A DNA stretch of 64,000 nucleotides from NCBI RefSeq assembly GCF_036826855.1, contig NZ_CP104578.1:2728001-2792000 (forward strand). The letters run 5' to 3'. Position 1 is the first letter of the stretch, and each line of letters starts with the position of its first letter. The position numbers and the translations under genes were made by a program. This document shows, piece by piece, positions 44,308 through 53,959 of this stretch. The notes below the pieces were generated by a model, which saw only the letters and a list, made by a program, of their open reading frames with translations, searched no databases and was not told where the DNA came from. Source of the DNA: Streptomyces sp. SJL17-4 (GTDB taxonomy: Bacteria > Actinomycetota > Actinomycetes > Streptomycetales > Streptomycetaceae).

Positions 44308-46884
44308 CTAGCGGAGCAGCACCCCCGCCCCCGCCCCCGTCGTCTCCTCCGGCAGGGCCACCAGGCCCAGTTCCGCCGGGTGGGCGAGGAGCGGATGGGA
44401 GGGGCGGACGCGGACCGTGCAGCCGAAGGAGCCGGTGCGGTCGAGCGCCAGGGTGCCCGCGTACGGCTGCCGGCCCTCCAGGTCCGGGCCGCCCGCCGGC
44501 TTCAGCGGGACGGTTCGGGTGTCGGCGAGGGTGTCGTCGGCGTCGACCCGGCCGGTGACGGCCTGCACCTCGACGTCGTCGGGGGTGAGGGCGCCGAGGG
44601 CGACCCGGACCCGGACGACCGGTGTCGCGCCGAGCTCCGCGTCGTCGAGGTCGTCCGCGAGGTCGTCGCCGACCTCGACGTGGTCGACGGTCACCTTGGG
44701 CCAGGCCTCCCGGACCCGCGCCTTCCAGGCCGCGAGGTCCCGCGCCCGGTCCGGGGTGAGCGCCCGGCGGGCGGCGGCGGCGGGGACGTAGAGCCGTTCG
44801 ACGTACTCGCGGACCATCCGGTCGGCGAGCACCTTCGGGCCGAGGTCGGTGAGGGTGCGGCGGACCATCGCCGTCCAGCCGGCCGGGACGCCGTCGGGGC
44901 CCCGGTCGTAGAAGCGGGGGGCGACCCGGCGTTCGATCAGCTCGTAGAGCGCGGCGGCCTCCAGGTCGTCGCGGCGGTCCTCGTCCGCGGCGGCGGCCCC
45001 GTCGGCGGTGGGGATGGCCCAGCCGAAGTCCGGCTCGAACCACTCGTCCCACCAGCCGTCGAGGACGGAGAGGTTGAGGCAGCCGTTGAGCGCGGCCTTC
45101 ATGCCGCTGGTGCCGCAGGCCTCCAGGGGGCGGAGGGGGTTGTTGAGCCAGACGTCGCAGCCGGGGTAGAGGCCGCGGGCCATCGCCATGCCGTAGTCGG
45201 GCAGGAAGACGATCCGGTGCCGGACCCGGGGGTCGTCGGCGAAGCGGACGAGTTCCTGCACGAGCCGCTTCCCGCCGTCGTCGGCGGGGTGGGCCTTGCC
45301 GGCGACGACGAGCTGCACGGGCCGCTCGGGGTGCAGCAGCAGCGCCCGCAGCCGGTCCTTGTCCCGCAGCATGAGGGTGAGCCGCTTGTACGAGGGGACC
45401 CGGCGGGCGAAGCCGATGGTGAGGACGTCGGGGTCGAGGACGGAGTCGGTCCAGCCGAGTTCGGCGGCTGCCGCTCCGCGCTGCCGCCAGGAGGCCCGCA
45501 GCCTCTCCCGTACGTCGGTCACGAGCCGTTCGCGCAGGGTGCGGCGGAGTTCCCACAGCTCGCGGTCGGCGGGGTCGGGGCCGAGCCGGCCGACCTCGGG
45601 GGCGACCCAGGTGGGAGCGTGGACGCCGTTGGTGATGGAGGTGATCGGCACCTCGTCGGCGTCGAAGCCCGGCCAGAGCCCGGCGAACATGGCCCGGCTG
45701 ACGGCCCCGTGGAGGGTGGAGACGCCGTTGGCGCGCTGGGCGAGGCGCAGGCCCATGGCCGCCATGTTGAAGAGGCCGGGCTCGCCGCCCAGCGGGGTCT
45801 CGTCGCCGAGGGCGAGGACCTTACCGGTGTCGACGCCGGGGAGCGCGCCGTCCTCGCCGAGGTGGCGGGCGACCAGGGTGCGGTCGAAGCGGTCGATGCC
45901 GGCCGGGACGGGCGTGTGGGTGGTGAACACGGTTCCGGCGCGCACGGTCTCCAGGGCGCTGTCGAAGTCGAGTCCCCCGCCCTGGAGTTCGCGGATGCGT
46001 TCGAGGCCGAGGAAGCCGGCGTGGCCCTCGTTGGTGTGGAAGACCTCGGGCGCGGGGGTGCCGGTGAGCCGGGTGTACGTACGGACGGCGCGGACGCCGC
46101 CGATGCCGAGCAGCATCTCCTGGAGGAGCCGGTGCTCGCTGCCGCCGCCGTACAGCCGGTCGGTGACGCTCCGTTCGCCGGGCGCGTTCTCCTCGACGTC
46201 GGAGTCGAGCATGAGGAGGGGGACGCGGCCGACCTGGGCGATCCACAGGTGGGCGTGCAGGCTGCGCCCGCCGGGCAGGGCGAGGGTGATCCGGGCGGGG
46301 GCACCGTCGGTCTCGCGCAGCAGGGTGACCGGCAGCTCGCCGGGATCGAGGACGGGGTACTGCTCCTGCTGCCAGCCGTCCCGGCCGAGGGACTGGCGGA
46401 AGTAGCCGTGCCGGTAGAGCAGTCCGACACCGATGAGCGGGACGCCGAGGTCGCTGGCGGACTTGAGGTGGTCGCCGGCGAGGATGCCGAGGCCGCCGGA
46501 GTACTGGGGCAGGGCGGCGGTGACGCCGAACTCGGGCGAGAAGTAGGCGACGGCGGCGGGCGCGTCGGCTGTTCGTTCGGAAGCCCGCTGGTACCAGCGG
46601 GGGGCGTGCAGGTAGGTGTCGAGGTCCTCGGCTGCGGCCCGGAGCCGGGCCAGGAAGTCCTGGTCGGCGGCGAGCGCGGCGAGCCGGGGGCCTTCGAGGG
46701 CGCCGAGGATCCGGACGGGGTCGGTGCCGCCGGACGGCGCCGCCGGGCCGGGAAGTTCGAGCGATTCGAAGAGGGCGCGGGTGGGTTCGTGCCAGGACCA
46801 GCGCAGGTTGTGCGCGAGGTCGGCGAGGGGTCGAAGGGTGTCGGGGAGGACGGGACGCACGGTGAATCGACGGATTGCCTTCAC
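44308..46884 (-). CDS. glgP: Alpha-glucan phosphorylase
   Basis: 858 residues from the GTG at 46882-46884 (AGGTGG upstream). The N-terminal ~110 residues are the DUF3417-type region of actinobacterial phosphorylases (LRPLADLAHNLRWSWHEPTRAL). The GT35 core includes LGILAGDHLKSASDLG, FHTNEGHAGF, and the pyridoxal-phosphate site CGTSGMKAALNGCLNLSVLDGWW. It releases glucose-1-phosphate (or acts on maltose-1-phosphate-related glucans) by phosphorolysis. In S. coelicolor, as I recall, glgP lies directly beside glgE; here an ~8 kb block separates them. Confidence 0.94.
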   Translation of the reverse strand: MKAIRRFTVRPVLPDTLRPLADLAHNLRWSWHEPTRALFESLELPGPAAPSGGTDPVRILGALEGPRLAALAADQDFLARLRAAAEDLDTYLHAPRWYQRASERTADAPAAVAYFSPEFGVTAALPQYSGGLGILAGDHLKSASDLGVPLIGVGLLYRHGYFRQSLGRDGWQQEQYPVLDPGELPVTLLRETDGAPARITLALPGGRSLHAHLWIAQVGRVPLLMLDSDVEENAPGERSVTDRLYGGGSEHRLLQEMLLGIGGVRAVRTYTRLTGTPAPEVFHTNEGHAGFLGLERIRELQGGGLDFDSALETVRAGTVFTTHTPVPAGIDRFDRTLVARHLGEDGALPGVDTGKVLALGDETPLGGEPGLFNMAAMGLRLAQRANGVSTLHGAVSRAMFAGLWPGFDADEVPITSITNGVHAPTWVAPEVGRLGPDPADRELWELRRTLRERLVTDVRERLRASWRQRGAAAAELGWTDSVLDPDVLTIGFARRVPSYKRLTLMLRDKDRLRALLLHPERPVQLVVAGKAHPADDGGKRLVQELVRFADDPRVRHRIVFLPDYGMAMARGLYPGCDVWLNNPLRPLEACGTSGMKAALNGCLNLSVLDGWWDEWFEPDFGWAIPTADGAAAADEDRRDDLEAAALYELIERRVAPRFYDRGPDGVPAGWTAMVRRTLTDLGPKVLADRMVREYVERLYVPAAAARRALTPDRARDLAAWKARVREAWPKVTVDHVEVGDDLADDLDDAELGATPVVRVRVALGALTPDDVEVQAVTGRVDADDTLADTRTVPLKPAGGPDLEGRQPYAGTLALDRTGSFGCTVRVRPSHPLLAHPAELGLVALPEETTGAGAGVLLR

Positions 46885-47013
46885 GCGTTCCACCTTCGCA
46901 GGCGAGTACGGAGCGGAGTGGACGCACCACGCTGTGCGTCCGTCGTTCCGCTCAGACGTTAGGGCACACCGTTCCCGCCGCGCGACGGCGCACGGGGAGC
47001 GGTGGGGCGCGTG

Positions 47014-48405
47014 TCAGCCGATGGCCGGGAGGGGGACCTCGTAGGGGGAGCCCTGGTTCACGCTCGCCGGGTCGAAGGCGGCGGTGGTGGCGTACCGGCA
47101 GGCGATGGCGGCGAGTTCCTCGGCGGGGATGACCTGGTGGATGTCGGTGAAGCCGTGCGGGGCGCGCGCGTGCACGAGGTCGATGACGACCTCGGGGCCC
47201 CGTTCCCGGTTGGCCCGCTGGAGCGCGGTGGTGACGGGGCGGCGGTCCCGCTCGTACGCGGCGAGGCCGTCCTCGGGGTCGGCGTGCCGGGCGAGGGCGT
47301 GGGCGAGGGCGCGCGCGTCGACGATCGACTGGGTCGCCCCGTTGGAGCCGATCGGGTACATGGCGTGGGCGGCGTCGCCGATGAGGGTGGTGCGGCCGTG
47401 GGTCCACCGGTCCAGGGGCTCGCGGTCGACCATCGGGTACTCGTACGCGGAGTCGGCGGCGCGCAGGATGTCGGGGACGCTGACGCCGTCGAACTCCCAG
47501 CCCTCGTAGAACGGGAGGAACGTCTCCACGGGGACGGGCCTGTTCCAGTCGCCCAGGAACCGCTCCTCCCCCGGCGCCGTCCCGGACCCGCAGGTGCGCT
47601 CCGCCGGGCGGGCGAGCGCCCAGTTCACCAGGACCTCGCGGTCGGGCCCGGTCGGCCGGCCGATCGGGTAGACGACGGCCTTCTGCCGGTCGTCGCCGGC
47701 GATGAGCATGAACGAGCCCACCGCACGCGCCGGCATCCGGGACACCCCCCGCCACACCAGCATCCCGTTCCAGGGCGGCCCGCCCTCCCCCGGGTGCAGC
47801 GCCGCCCGTACCGTCGAGCGGATGCCGTCCGCGCCGACGAGCACGTCCGGTTCGAGGGAGGCACGGCCGTGCACGGCGCCCTCCCGGTGTTCGAGCCGCA
47901 GTCGGGGCCGCCCGTCCGGTGTCGGCTCCACGCCGCTCACCCGGACCCCGGTGACCAGGGCCGCGGGGCCGAGCCTGGCCCGTACCGCGCCCGCGAGGAC
48001 CTGCTGGAGGTGCCCGCGGTGGACCGAGAGCTGCGGCCAGCGGTAGCCCGCGCCGAGGCCGCGCGGCTCCCGGGATATCAGCCCGCCGGAGCGGTGGTAG
48101 TAGCGCAGTTCGCGGGTGCGGAGGGCGCCCGCCTCCAGGGCGTCGAGCAGGCCGAGCGCGTCCAGTTCGCGGACGGCGTTCGGCATCAGGTTGAGCCCGG
48201 CGCCGACCGGGCGGATCGCGGGTGCCGTCTCGACGACCGTCACCCGCTCGAAGCCGGCGGCGTGCAGGGAGAGGGCGGTGGTGAGGCCGGCGATGCCACC
48301 GCCGGCGATCACGATGTGCGGGCTCTGCCCATAGTCCGGCGCGTAGTCCGGCGTGGGGCGGCGGCCGTGGACCGGCGAGAACACGGAGGGGGTGTGGGGG
48401 GACAT
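47014..48405 (-). CDS. FAD-dependent monooxygenase (salicylate hydroxylase/PhzS-like)
   Basis: 463 residues; ATG at 48403-48405 with GAAGGAG upstream. The group A flavoprotein hydroxylase motifs are present: dinucleotide fold IVIAGGGIAGLTTALSLHAAG (~31-51), VLVGADGIRSTVR near 200, and GDAAHAMYPIGSNGATQSI near 330. Such enzymes hydroxylate aromatic substrates with NAD(P)H and O2. Last gene of the four-gene PrnB-type operon, 22 nt after the PrnB-like gene, so it probably oxidises an indole- or pyrrole-derived product. Substrate not deducible. Confidence 0.88.
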   Translation of the reverse strand: MSPHTPSVFSPVHGRRPTPDYAPDYGQSPHIVIAGGGIAGLTTALSLHAAGFERVTVVETAPAIRPVGAGLNLMPNAVRELDALGLLDALEAGALRTRELRYYHRSGGLISREPRGLGAGYRWPQLSVHRGHLQQVLAGAVRARLGPAALVTGVRVSGVEPTPDGRPRLRLEHREGAVHGRASLEPDVLVGADGIRSTVRAALHPGEGGPPWNGMLVWRGVSRMPARAVGSFMLIAGDDRQKAVVYPIGRPTGPDREVLVNWALARPAERTCGSGTAPGEERFLGDWNRPVPVETFLPFYEGWEFDGVSVPDILRAADSAYEYPMVDREPLDRWTHGRTTLIGDAAHAMYPIGSNGATQSIVDARALAHALARHADPEDGLAAYERDRRPVTTALQRANRERGPEVVIDLVHARAPHGFTDIHQVIPAEELAAIACRYATTAAFDPASVNQGSPYEVPLPAIG

Positions 48406-48427
48406 GACGACTGCTCCTTCGGCGCCG

Positions 48428-49537
48428 CTACGCGGCCGACGGCCCGACGGGGGCCCCTGCGGGACGGCGCCGCACGGTCGCGCGGCGCACCATGGTCTCG
48501 TTCTCCCTGGTCAGATCCAGGATCGAGCGCAGCAGCGCGACCGGGGCCCCGCCGCTGCCCTCCTCGTACAGCCGCGTCTCCTCGCTGTACGCCTTGCGGG
48601 CGATGCCGAGGTGCCGGGCGCGGAAGGTCTTCAGGAGGCGCAGCACCCGGCCGAGTGCCTCCGCCGACGCGGTCAGCGAGGGCGGCAGCCGGTCCGCGCC
48701 CTCCCAGCTGACGGCGGCCGACAGCTTGCTCACCGCCGACACCCCGCCCCGGTGCCGGGCGTGGAAGGCGCGCCAGGCCGGCAGCGCGTACGGCACGGAC
48801 TCCGTGAGGAAGGCCTCGTAGGCGGAATCGGAGCGGTCGCACTGCCACAGCGTCAGATCGACGAGCCAGAGCGGCACCTGTGCGGCGGCCGGACCGAGGT
48901 AGTCCCGGCCGTCCACCTCGATCTCCTCGAAGTAGGGGCGCAGGGCGACCGCGAAGAACTCCGGCGACACCTGCGCCACCGTGAGGTCGATGGAGTCGAC
49001 CATCGCCCGCACGTGGCGGGCCACCCGGTCCAGGGCGGTGGCGAAGCCCGGGTCGTACGGTTCCAGGCGGGCGACCCGGCCGCAGTCGTCGAGCGCGGCG
49101 ACGAGGCCGGGGAAGACCATCCGTACGGCGTCCTGGAGCCGGGCCTCCGTCGGATGGCCGGTGTACGAGCGGCGGCGCCGGCCGGGCGGGTTCCAGGTGG
49201 TGTAGTGGTGGACGGTGTCCCTGGGCACCATGTCGGTGCGGCGGCCCAGGAGTTCGAGGACGGGCAGCGCTTCGGGGACGGCGGCGAGGGGCTGGACGCC
49301 GTGCCGCTTCAGTGAGCCGAGCAGGATGCCGAGGTCCCGCATCGCGGCGAGCGCGTGACCGACGCTCCACTGGGCGGCACGGTCGATGTCCGGCACGAGG
49401 GCGCGCAGTGCGACGGTGAGCGCGGCGACGTCGGCGTCGGCGTTCATGGTGGGCACGGCGGCGAGCAGGCCGTCGGCGCCGAGCGGGTCGGCGGCGCGTA
49501 TGTCCTCGGTGCGATGGCGCGGATCGCCCAACAGCAC
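48428..49537 (-). CDS. prnB: PrnB-like haem enzyme (aminophenylpyrrole synthase family)
   Basis: 369 residues from GTG with GGAGGAG upstream. The sequence matches the pyrrolnitrin enzyme PrnB along its length: AAMRDLGILLGSLKRHG (~64-80), TTWNP and RSYTG (~113-127), DYLGPAAAQVPLWLVD (~212-227), and FRARHLGIARKAY with His309 at the position of the PrnB proximal haem ligand. PrnB rearranges 7-chlorotryptophan to monodechloroaminopyrrolnitrin, and relatives accept tryptophan. No halogenase (PrnA, PrnC) or arylamine oxygenase (PrnD) is present here, so the product is likely unchlorinated. Confidence 0.88.
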   Translation of the reverse strand: MLLGDPRHRTEDIRAADPLGADGLLAAVPTMNADADVAALTVALRALVPDIDRAAQWSVGHALAAMRDLGILLGSLKRHGVQPLAAVPEALPVLELLGRRTDMVPRDTVHHYTTWNPPGRRRRSYTGHPTEARLQDAVRMVFPGLVAALDDCGRVARLEPYDPGFATALDRVARHVRAMVDSIDLTVAQVSPEFFAVALRPYFEEIEVDGRDYLGPAAAQVPLWLVDLTLWQCDRSDSAYEAFLTESVPYALPAWRAFHARHRGGVSAVSKLSAAVSWEGADRLPPSLTASAEALGRVLRLLKTFRARHLGIARKAYSEETRLYEEGSGGAPVALLRSILDLTRENETMVRRATVRRRPAGAPVGPSAA

Positions 49538-49705
49538 GGGGGCTCCTCCTTTTTGAAGGCTCGGTTCCCCTCCGGGGCGCTGGTGCGACTGTCGACGGTC
49601 GACCGTGCTCGGTCCCTCGTTCCTCGGGACCTCCGCGCGCTCTCCCTCACGACAGCCGCGCGCCCCTTCGGCTCGCTCGCCTGGTGGTGTCGGGCATCGT
49701 GCTGG

Positions 49706-51145
49706 TCAGCGGTGTTCCGGGACCTCTTTCCCTGAGGGCGGCGAAGCCGGCGGGGTCGGTCTCGGCGGGTGGAGGCGTACGGAGGCGAGGGCGGCCGCGG
49801 CGGCGAAGGCGGCGCCGGTGAGCAGGGCGGCGCGGTATCCCGACGTCTCGGCGGCGGCGCGGGCCGCGTCGACGGCTTCGGTACGGCTCGTGGCGACGGC
49901 CACCAGGACGGCGAGGCCGAGGACGGCACCGAACTGCTGGCTGGTGTTGACGAGTCCGGAGGCGAGTCCGGTCTCCTCGCCCGCGGCCTCCGCCGTCGCC
50001 GCCACGTTGGTGGTGACCATGACGAGCGGCAGGGCGGCGCCCAGGAGCAGGCTGGGGGCGAGGACGGTGCTCGCGAAGCCGCCGTCGGGGGTGAGCGCCA
50101 GGGCCAGCCACAGCGTCCCCGCACTCAGCAGCACGAACCCCAGGGTCATCGTCCGGTGCAGACCCATCCGGTAGATGAGCCGGCCGGTCTGCGGGGCGAC
50201 CGCCACGACGACGAGCGACAGCGGCAGCAGGCCCAGACCGCCGCCGAGGGGCGAGTACCCCAGCACGTTCTGGAGGTAGAGGCTGACCAGGAAGAACATC
50301 GGGAACAGGGTCGTCTGGGCGAGCGCGGCCAGGGTGTTGGACAGCCGGAGCGCGGGCCGGGTGAGAACGGACGGCGGGACGAGCGGCGCGGCTGCCCGGG
50401 ACTCGACGGCGGCGAAGGCGAGCAGCAGCGCGAGGCCCGCTCCTCCGGCGCCGAGGGTACGGGCGGACAGCCACCCGGCGTCGGCGGCGCCGACGAGCGC
50501 GTAGGCGACGAGTCCGAGTCCGGCGGTCGCGGTGAGCGCCCCGGCGAGGTCGAAGCCGCCGTGCCGGCCGGGGCCGGTGCGGCGGTCGAGGACCAGCGGG
50601 GCGAGGGCGGCGAGGGCGGCCGCGAGCAGCACGTTCAGCCAGAACGTGGAGCGCCAGCCGAGCAGGTCGGTGACGACGCCGCCGAGGACCGTGCCGAGGA
50701 CCCCGCCGAGGCCGCCCATCGCGGCGAACGCGCCGAGCGCCCGGTGCCGGGCGGGCCCGTCGGGGAAGAGCAGGAGCAGCAGGGCGAAGGCGGCGGCCGC
50801 GGCGAGCGCGGCGCCGACGCCCTGGGCGGCGCGGGCCGCGACGAGGGCGTCGGCGCCGGGGGCGAGACCACCGGCGGCGGAGGCGACGGCGAGCAGGCCG
50901 AGGCCGCCGAGGAAGACCCGCCGGTGGCCGAGGAGGTCGGCGATCCGGCCGCCGAGGAGGAGGAGTCCGCCGAAGGTGATGAGGTAGGCGTTGGCGACCC
51001 AGGAGAGTCCGGCGGAGCCGGCGGTGAGGTCCTCGCCGATGGACGGCAGTGCGACGTTGACGATCGCGGTGTCCATGATGAGCAGGAGTTGGGTGGCGGC
51101 GAGCAGGGCGAGCGCCCCGCGCCGTGGTGCCGGTGCCGTCGTCAC
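49706..51145 (-). CDS. DHA2-family MFS exporter of the PrnB operon
   Basis: 479 residues from the GTG at 51143-51145, which overlaps the stop of the upstream hydroxylase gene. About fourteen hydrophobic segments, with motif-A-like GGRIADLLGHRRVFL and motif C-like GGLGGVLGTVLGGV. Operon position suggests export of the pathway product and self-protection. A 168-bp gap separates it from the PrnB-like gene. Confidence 0.88.
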   Translation of the reverse strand: MTTAPAPRRGALALLAATQLLLIMDTAIVNVALPSIGEDLTAGSAGLSWVANAYLITFGGLLLLGGRIADLLGHRRVFLGGLGLLAVASAAGGLAPGADALVAARAAQGVGAALAAAAAFALLLLLFPDGPARHRALGAFAAMGGLGGVLGTVLGGVVTDLLGWRSTFWLNVLLAAALAALAPLVLDRRTGPGRHGGFDLAGALTATAGLGLVAYALVGAADAGWLSARTLGAGGAGLALLLAFAAVESRAAAPLVPPSVLTRPALRLSNTLAALAQTTLFPMFFLVSLYLQNVLGYSPLGGGLGLLPLSLVVVAVAPQTGRLIYRMGLHRTMTLGFVLLSAGTLWLALALTPDGGFASTVLAPSLLLGAALPLVMVTTNVAATAEAAGEETGLASGLVNTSQQFGAVLGLAVLVAVATSRTEAVDAARAAAETSGYRAALLTGAAFAAAAALASVRLHPPRPTPPASPPSGKEVPEHR

Positions 51146-52572
51146 CGGGTCGTCCCGAGGCCGTAGCCGTCGAGGCAGGCCTGCGCGAGGTTCTCGCAGT
51201 CGTCGGCGGCGCCGGCCCAGGTCTGCATGGTCAGGTAGACGTGCGGGGCGCCGTGGTAGAAGCGCTCGTACTGCTCGTGGCGGCCGGCGAACTCGGAACC
51301 GAGGGCGTCCCAGGCGAGCTTGAGGAGTTTGACGCGGTCCTCGGCGGGGTGGCCGGGGGTGCCGAAGTAGCGGCGGACCAGGGGCCCGAGTTCGGGGTGG
51401 AGGAGGTCCTGGCCGCTGGCGGGGAGCTGGACGAGGGCGCCGCCCGCGAGGAGCCTGATGTCCTGGACGGCGCGCGGGTAGAGCTCGCCGGCCATGATCC
51501 GCTGGGCGAAGGAGATGTCCTGCCCGGGGCGGACGCCGCCGCGCCCGCCGTCGACCTCCTCGTACGCGGCCTCGGCGGCGAGCACGAAGGCCTTGGCCTG
51601 GGCGACCATGCCGAGGAGCCGGCCGACGGCCTGGGTGACGGGCGGGAGGTTCTCGGTGCCGTTCGCGCGGGTGATGAGGATCGCGAGTCCGGTGAGGAAC
51701 TCCAGCTTGGTCCAGAAGCGGGTCGCGGACTGGTGGACGAAGTTGAGGTAGGCGGGGGTCTGCCACCAGACGGCGCCGGTGGTGGCCGGGTCGCGGTGGG
51801 TGAGGACCCGTTCCCAGGGCACGAAGACGTCCTCGCACACCAGCATCGCGTCGTTCTCGTCGTACCGGGAGGACAGCGGGTGGTCGAAGACGGACCGGGA
51901 CCGTTCCTCGTAGGAGGTGCGGGAGATCAGCCTGAGGCCGGGGGTGTCGGGCCGTACGGAGAAGGTCACGGCGTGCGCGAGGTCGTCGGCGGCGAGCGGC
52001 TCGATGGTGCCGACGAGGATCTCGTCGGCGAAGACGGCGCCCGTGCCGACGGTCTTGGCGCCGCGAACGACGATCCCGCCGTCCCGTTCCGCCACGACCC
52101 GCAGCGTGAGGTCCTCGCCGCCGTGCCCCGGGGGCGGGTTGCCGAGGGTGAACGCGCAGTGCAGATCGCCCTCGGTGAGCCGGCGGTGGAGGGCGAGGGC
52201 GTGCTCGGCGCCGTCGAAGGTCCCGCCGGTGAAGACGGCGGGCGCGGCGGCGAACCCGGCCGCTCCGGCCGCCATGTAGTCGGGGGTGCGGCCGAGGAAG
52301 CCGAAACTGGCCCGGGCCGTGGTGCGGAAGGCGCGGCGGCGGGCGACGAGGTCCTCGTACGAGCGGGGCACGGCGTACGCGCGGCGCACCCCGCCCTGGA
52401 CGAGGACGGGGTGGTGGACGGGGTCGTCGGCGAGGTCGTAGAGGCCGGCGAAGGAGGCCGCGGTGGACCGGAAGGCGGGGTGGGCGGTGACGTCCTTGAC
52501 CCGTTCCCCGTCGAGCCAGATCTCGCGCCCGTCGCGCAGCCCCTCCAGATACTCCTGCCCGGACCTCGTCAC
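51142..52572 (-). CDS. HpaB-type FADH2-dependent aromatic hydroxylase
   Basis: 476 residues of the 4-hydroxyphenylacetate 3-monooxygenase large-subunit family. N-terminal SGQEYLEGLRDGREIWLDGERV is diagnostic, and the acyl-CoA-dehydrogenase-like fold follows (IVVRGAKTVGTGAVFADEILVG; DVFVPWERVL). HpaB enzymes hydroxylate phenols using FADH2 from a separate reductase, which is not seen nearby. In natural-product clusters they hydroxylate tyrosine- or tryptophan-derived rings. First gene of the operon; start GTG with GGAGAGG ten bases upstream. Confidence 0.9.
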   Translation of the reverse strand: MTRSGQEYLEGLRDGREIWLDGERVKDVTAHPAFRSTAASFAGLYDLADDPVHHPVLVQGGVRRAYAVPRSYEDLVARRRAFRTTARASFGFLGRTPDYMAAGAAGFAAAPAVFTGGTFDGAEHALALHRRLTEGDLHCAFTLGNPPPGHGGEDLTLRVVAERDGGIVVRGAKTVGTGAVFADEILVGTIEPLAADDLAHAVTFSVRPDTPGLRLISRTSYEERSRSVFDHPLSSRYDENDAMLVCEDVFVPWERVLTHRDPATTGAVWWQTPAYLNFVHQSATRFWTKLEFLTGLAILITRANGTENLPPVTQAVGRLLGMVAQAKAFVLAAEAAYEEVDGGRGGVRPGQDISFAQRIMAGELYPRAVQDIRLLAGGALVQLPASGQDLLHPELGPLVRRYFGTPGHPAEDRVKLLKLAWDALGSEFAGRHEQYERFYHGAPHVYLTMQTWAGAADDCENLAQACLDGYGLGTTR

Positions 52573-52720
52573 CGGTGTATCGCCTCTCCTCGGGTGTCAC
52601 GGCTCTGCCGGTCCCGAGCCTGTCCGGGGCGACCCGTCCGGACAATGAGCGTCCGTCCAGGGGTCCTTAAGAACCGGCCAGGGAGTCCCGAAGATGTCAG
52701 GTCGGTGGAGCCGGGGCGGC

Positions 52721-52823
52721 GCGGACGCCCGGAGGGCACCGCCCGGACCGTCGCCGCGGACGCCCGGAGGCACCGCCCGGACCGTCGGCGCGGACGCCCG
52801 GAGGCACCGCCCGGACCGTCGGC
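52721..52823. repeat. Three ~34-bp tandem repeats between AraC and HpaB genes
   Basis: Copies begin at 52721, 52756 and 52790 with the shared start gcggacgcccggagg and end caccgcccggaccgtcg; spacing 35 and 34 bp. They sit in the 285-bp gap that must hold the operon promoter. Apart from these repeats nothing else is seen in the gap. Confidence 0.85.
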
Positions 52824-52857
52824 CGCCGGCCGTTCCGGAGGGCCGGTCCGCCTCTTC

Positions 52858-53841
52858 TCAGGCGGCCCGGTCGGCTCCCGCGCGGTACTCCCCCGGGGTC
52901 ACCCCGAACCATTTGCGGAAGGCGAGGTGGAAGCCGACGGCGCTCTGGTAGCCGACGCGGGCGGGCACCGCCGACTGCGGGAGGGAGGTCTCGGTGAGGA
53001 GCCGGCCGGCCTCCTGCATCCGGCGGGCGGCGAGGTACCGGGCCGGTGACTCGCCGACCAGGTCGCGGAAGGAGGCCGTGAACGCGGAGCGGGACATGCC
53101 GACCTCCCGGGCGAGGAAGTCGATGGTCCAGGGTTCGGCGAACCGGGTGGCCATCATGACGACGGCCCGGCTGATCCCGGGGTGCCGGAGCAGCGGCAGC
53201 GACGCCGGGTTGCCCGCGAGTTCGCGGAGCAGCGGCCGGAGCGCCAGGACCAGGGCCATCTCGAAGGCGCGCAGGGTGATGAGCCGGTCGCCGGGGCCGA
53301 CGGGCCGGTCGGGGGCGGCGAGCAGCCGCAGGGTGTCGCGGAGCAGCGGCTCCCGGTCGACCTGGGGGCCGTCGAGGACGAGTGCCCAGGGCAGCGAGGT
53401 GTAGAGGCCGGTGGCGGCGCTGGCGTCGTAGTGGAGCCCGGCGCAGAGCAGCCGGCTCTCGGGGCCGTTGCCCTCGATGACGATCTCGCCGGAGGTGCCG
53501 GGTTGCCGCTCGGGCAGCACGGCCTTGAGCGGGAGCCCCTGGCGTTCGGGCCGGTCGGAGAGGCGGTGCGCGGTGCCGGTCGGGAAGACGACGAGGTCGC
53601 CGGCGTGCAGTTCGACCGGGGCCTCGTCCTCGGTGGTGATCCAGCAGTCGCCCTCGACGACGTAGTGGAGGACGGCGCAGCTGCGTTCGGCGTCGCCCTC
53701 GATGGCCCAGGGGGCGCGGACGTGCCAGCGGCTGTCGAAGACTCCGGTGAGCCGGAGGGGTTTGAGCAGTTCGCTCAGCAGGTCGTCCTGCTCGTCCTGC
53801 TCGGGCTGCTGTGCGTGACGGTCGGTTCCCACGATTGCCAT
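52858..53841 (-). CDS. AraC-family regulator with cupin domain
   Basis: 327 residues, ATG with GAAGGAT upstream. An N-terminal cupin (VEGDCWITTEDEAPVELHAGDLVVFPTGTAHRL) is followed by a C-terminal AraC double helix-turn-helix: FLAREVGMSRSAFTASFRDLVGESPARYL and AVPARVGYQSAVGFHLAFRKWFGVTPGEYR. This type often controls a divergent reductase gene; it is divergent from the NmrA-like gene. Whether it also controls the PrnB-like operon downstream is open. Confidence 0.9.
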   Translation of the reverse strand: MAIVGTDRHAQQPEQDEQDDLLSELLKPLRLTGVFDSRWHVRAPWAIEGDAERSCAVLHYVVEGDCWITTEDEAPVELHAGDLVVFPTGTAHRLSDRPERQGLPLKAVLPERQPGTSGEIVIEGNGPESRLLCAGLHYDASAATGLYTSLPWALVLDGPQVDREPLLRDTLRLLAAPDRPVGPGDRLITLRAFEMALVLALRPLLRELAGNPASLPLLRHPGISRAVVMMATRFAEPWTIDFLAREVGMSRSAFTASFRDLVGESPARYLAARRMQEAGRLLTETSLPQSAVPARVGYQSAVGFHLAFRKWFGVTPGEYRAGADRAA

Positions 53842-53959
53842 GGACGATCCTTCAACTTCCGCCCCGGTTTGTTAATTGAACGGCCGAAGCCGTGGCGGCG
53901 AGCCTGGAACGACGCCGACACGACAGCCGGGAAAGTCTATCGAAGGGCCTCAGACACAC

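Noticed and set aside
47014..52572. Pyrrolnitrin cluster
   Set aside because: Only a PrnB homologue is present; halogenases and the arylamine oxygenase are missing.
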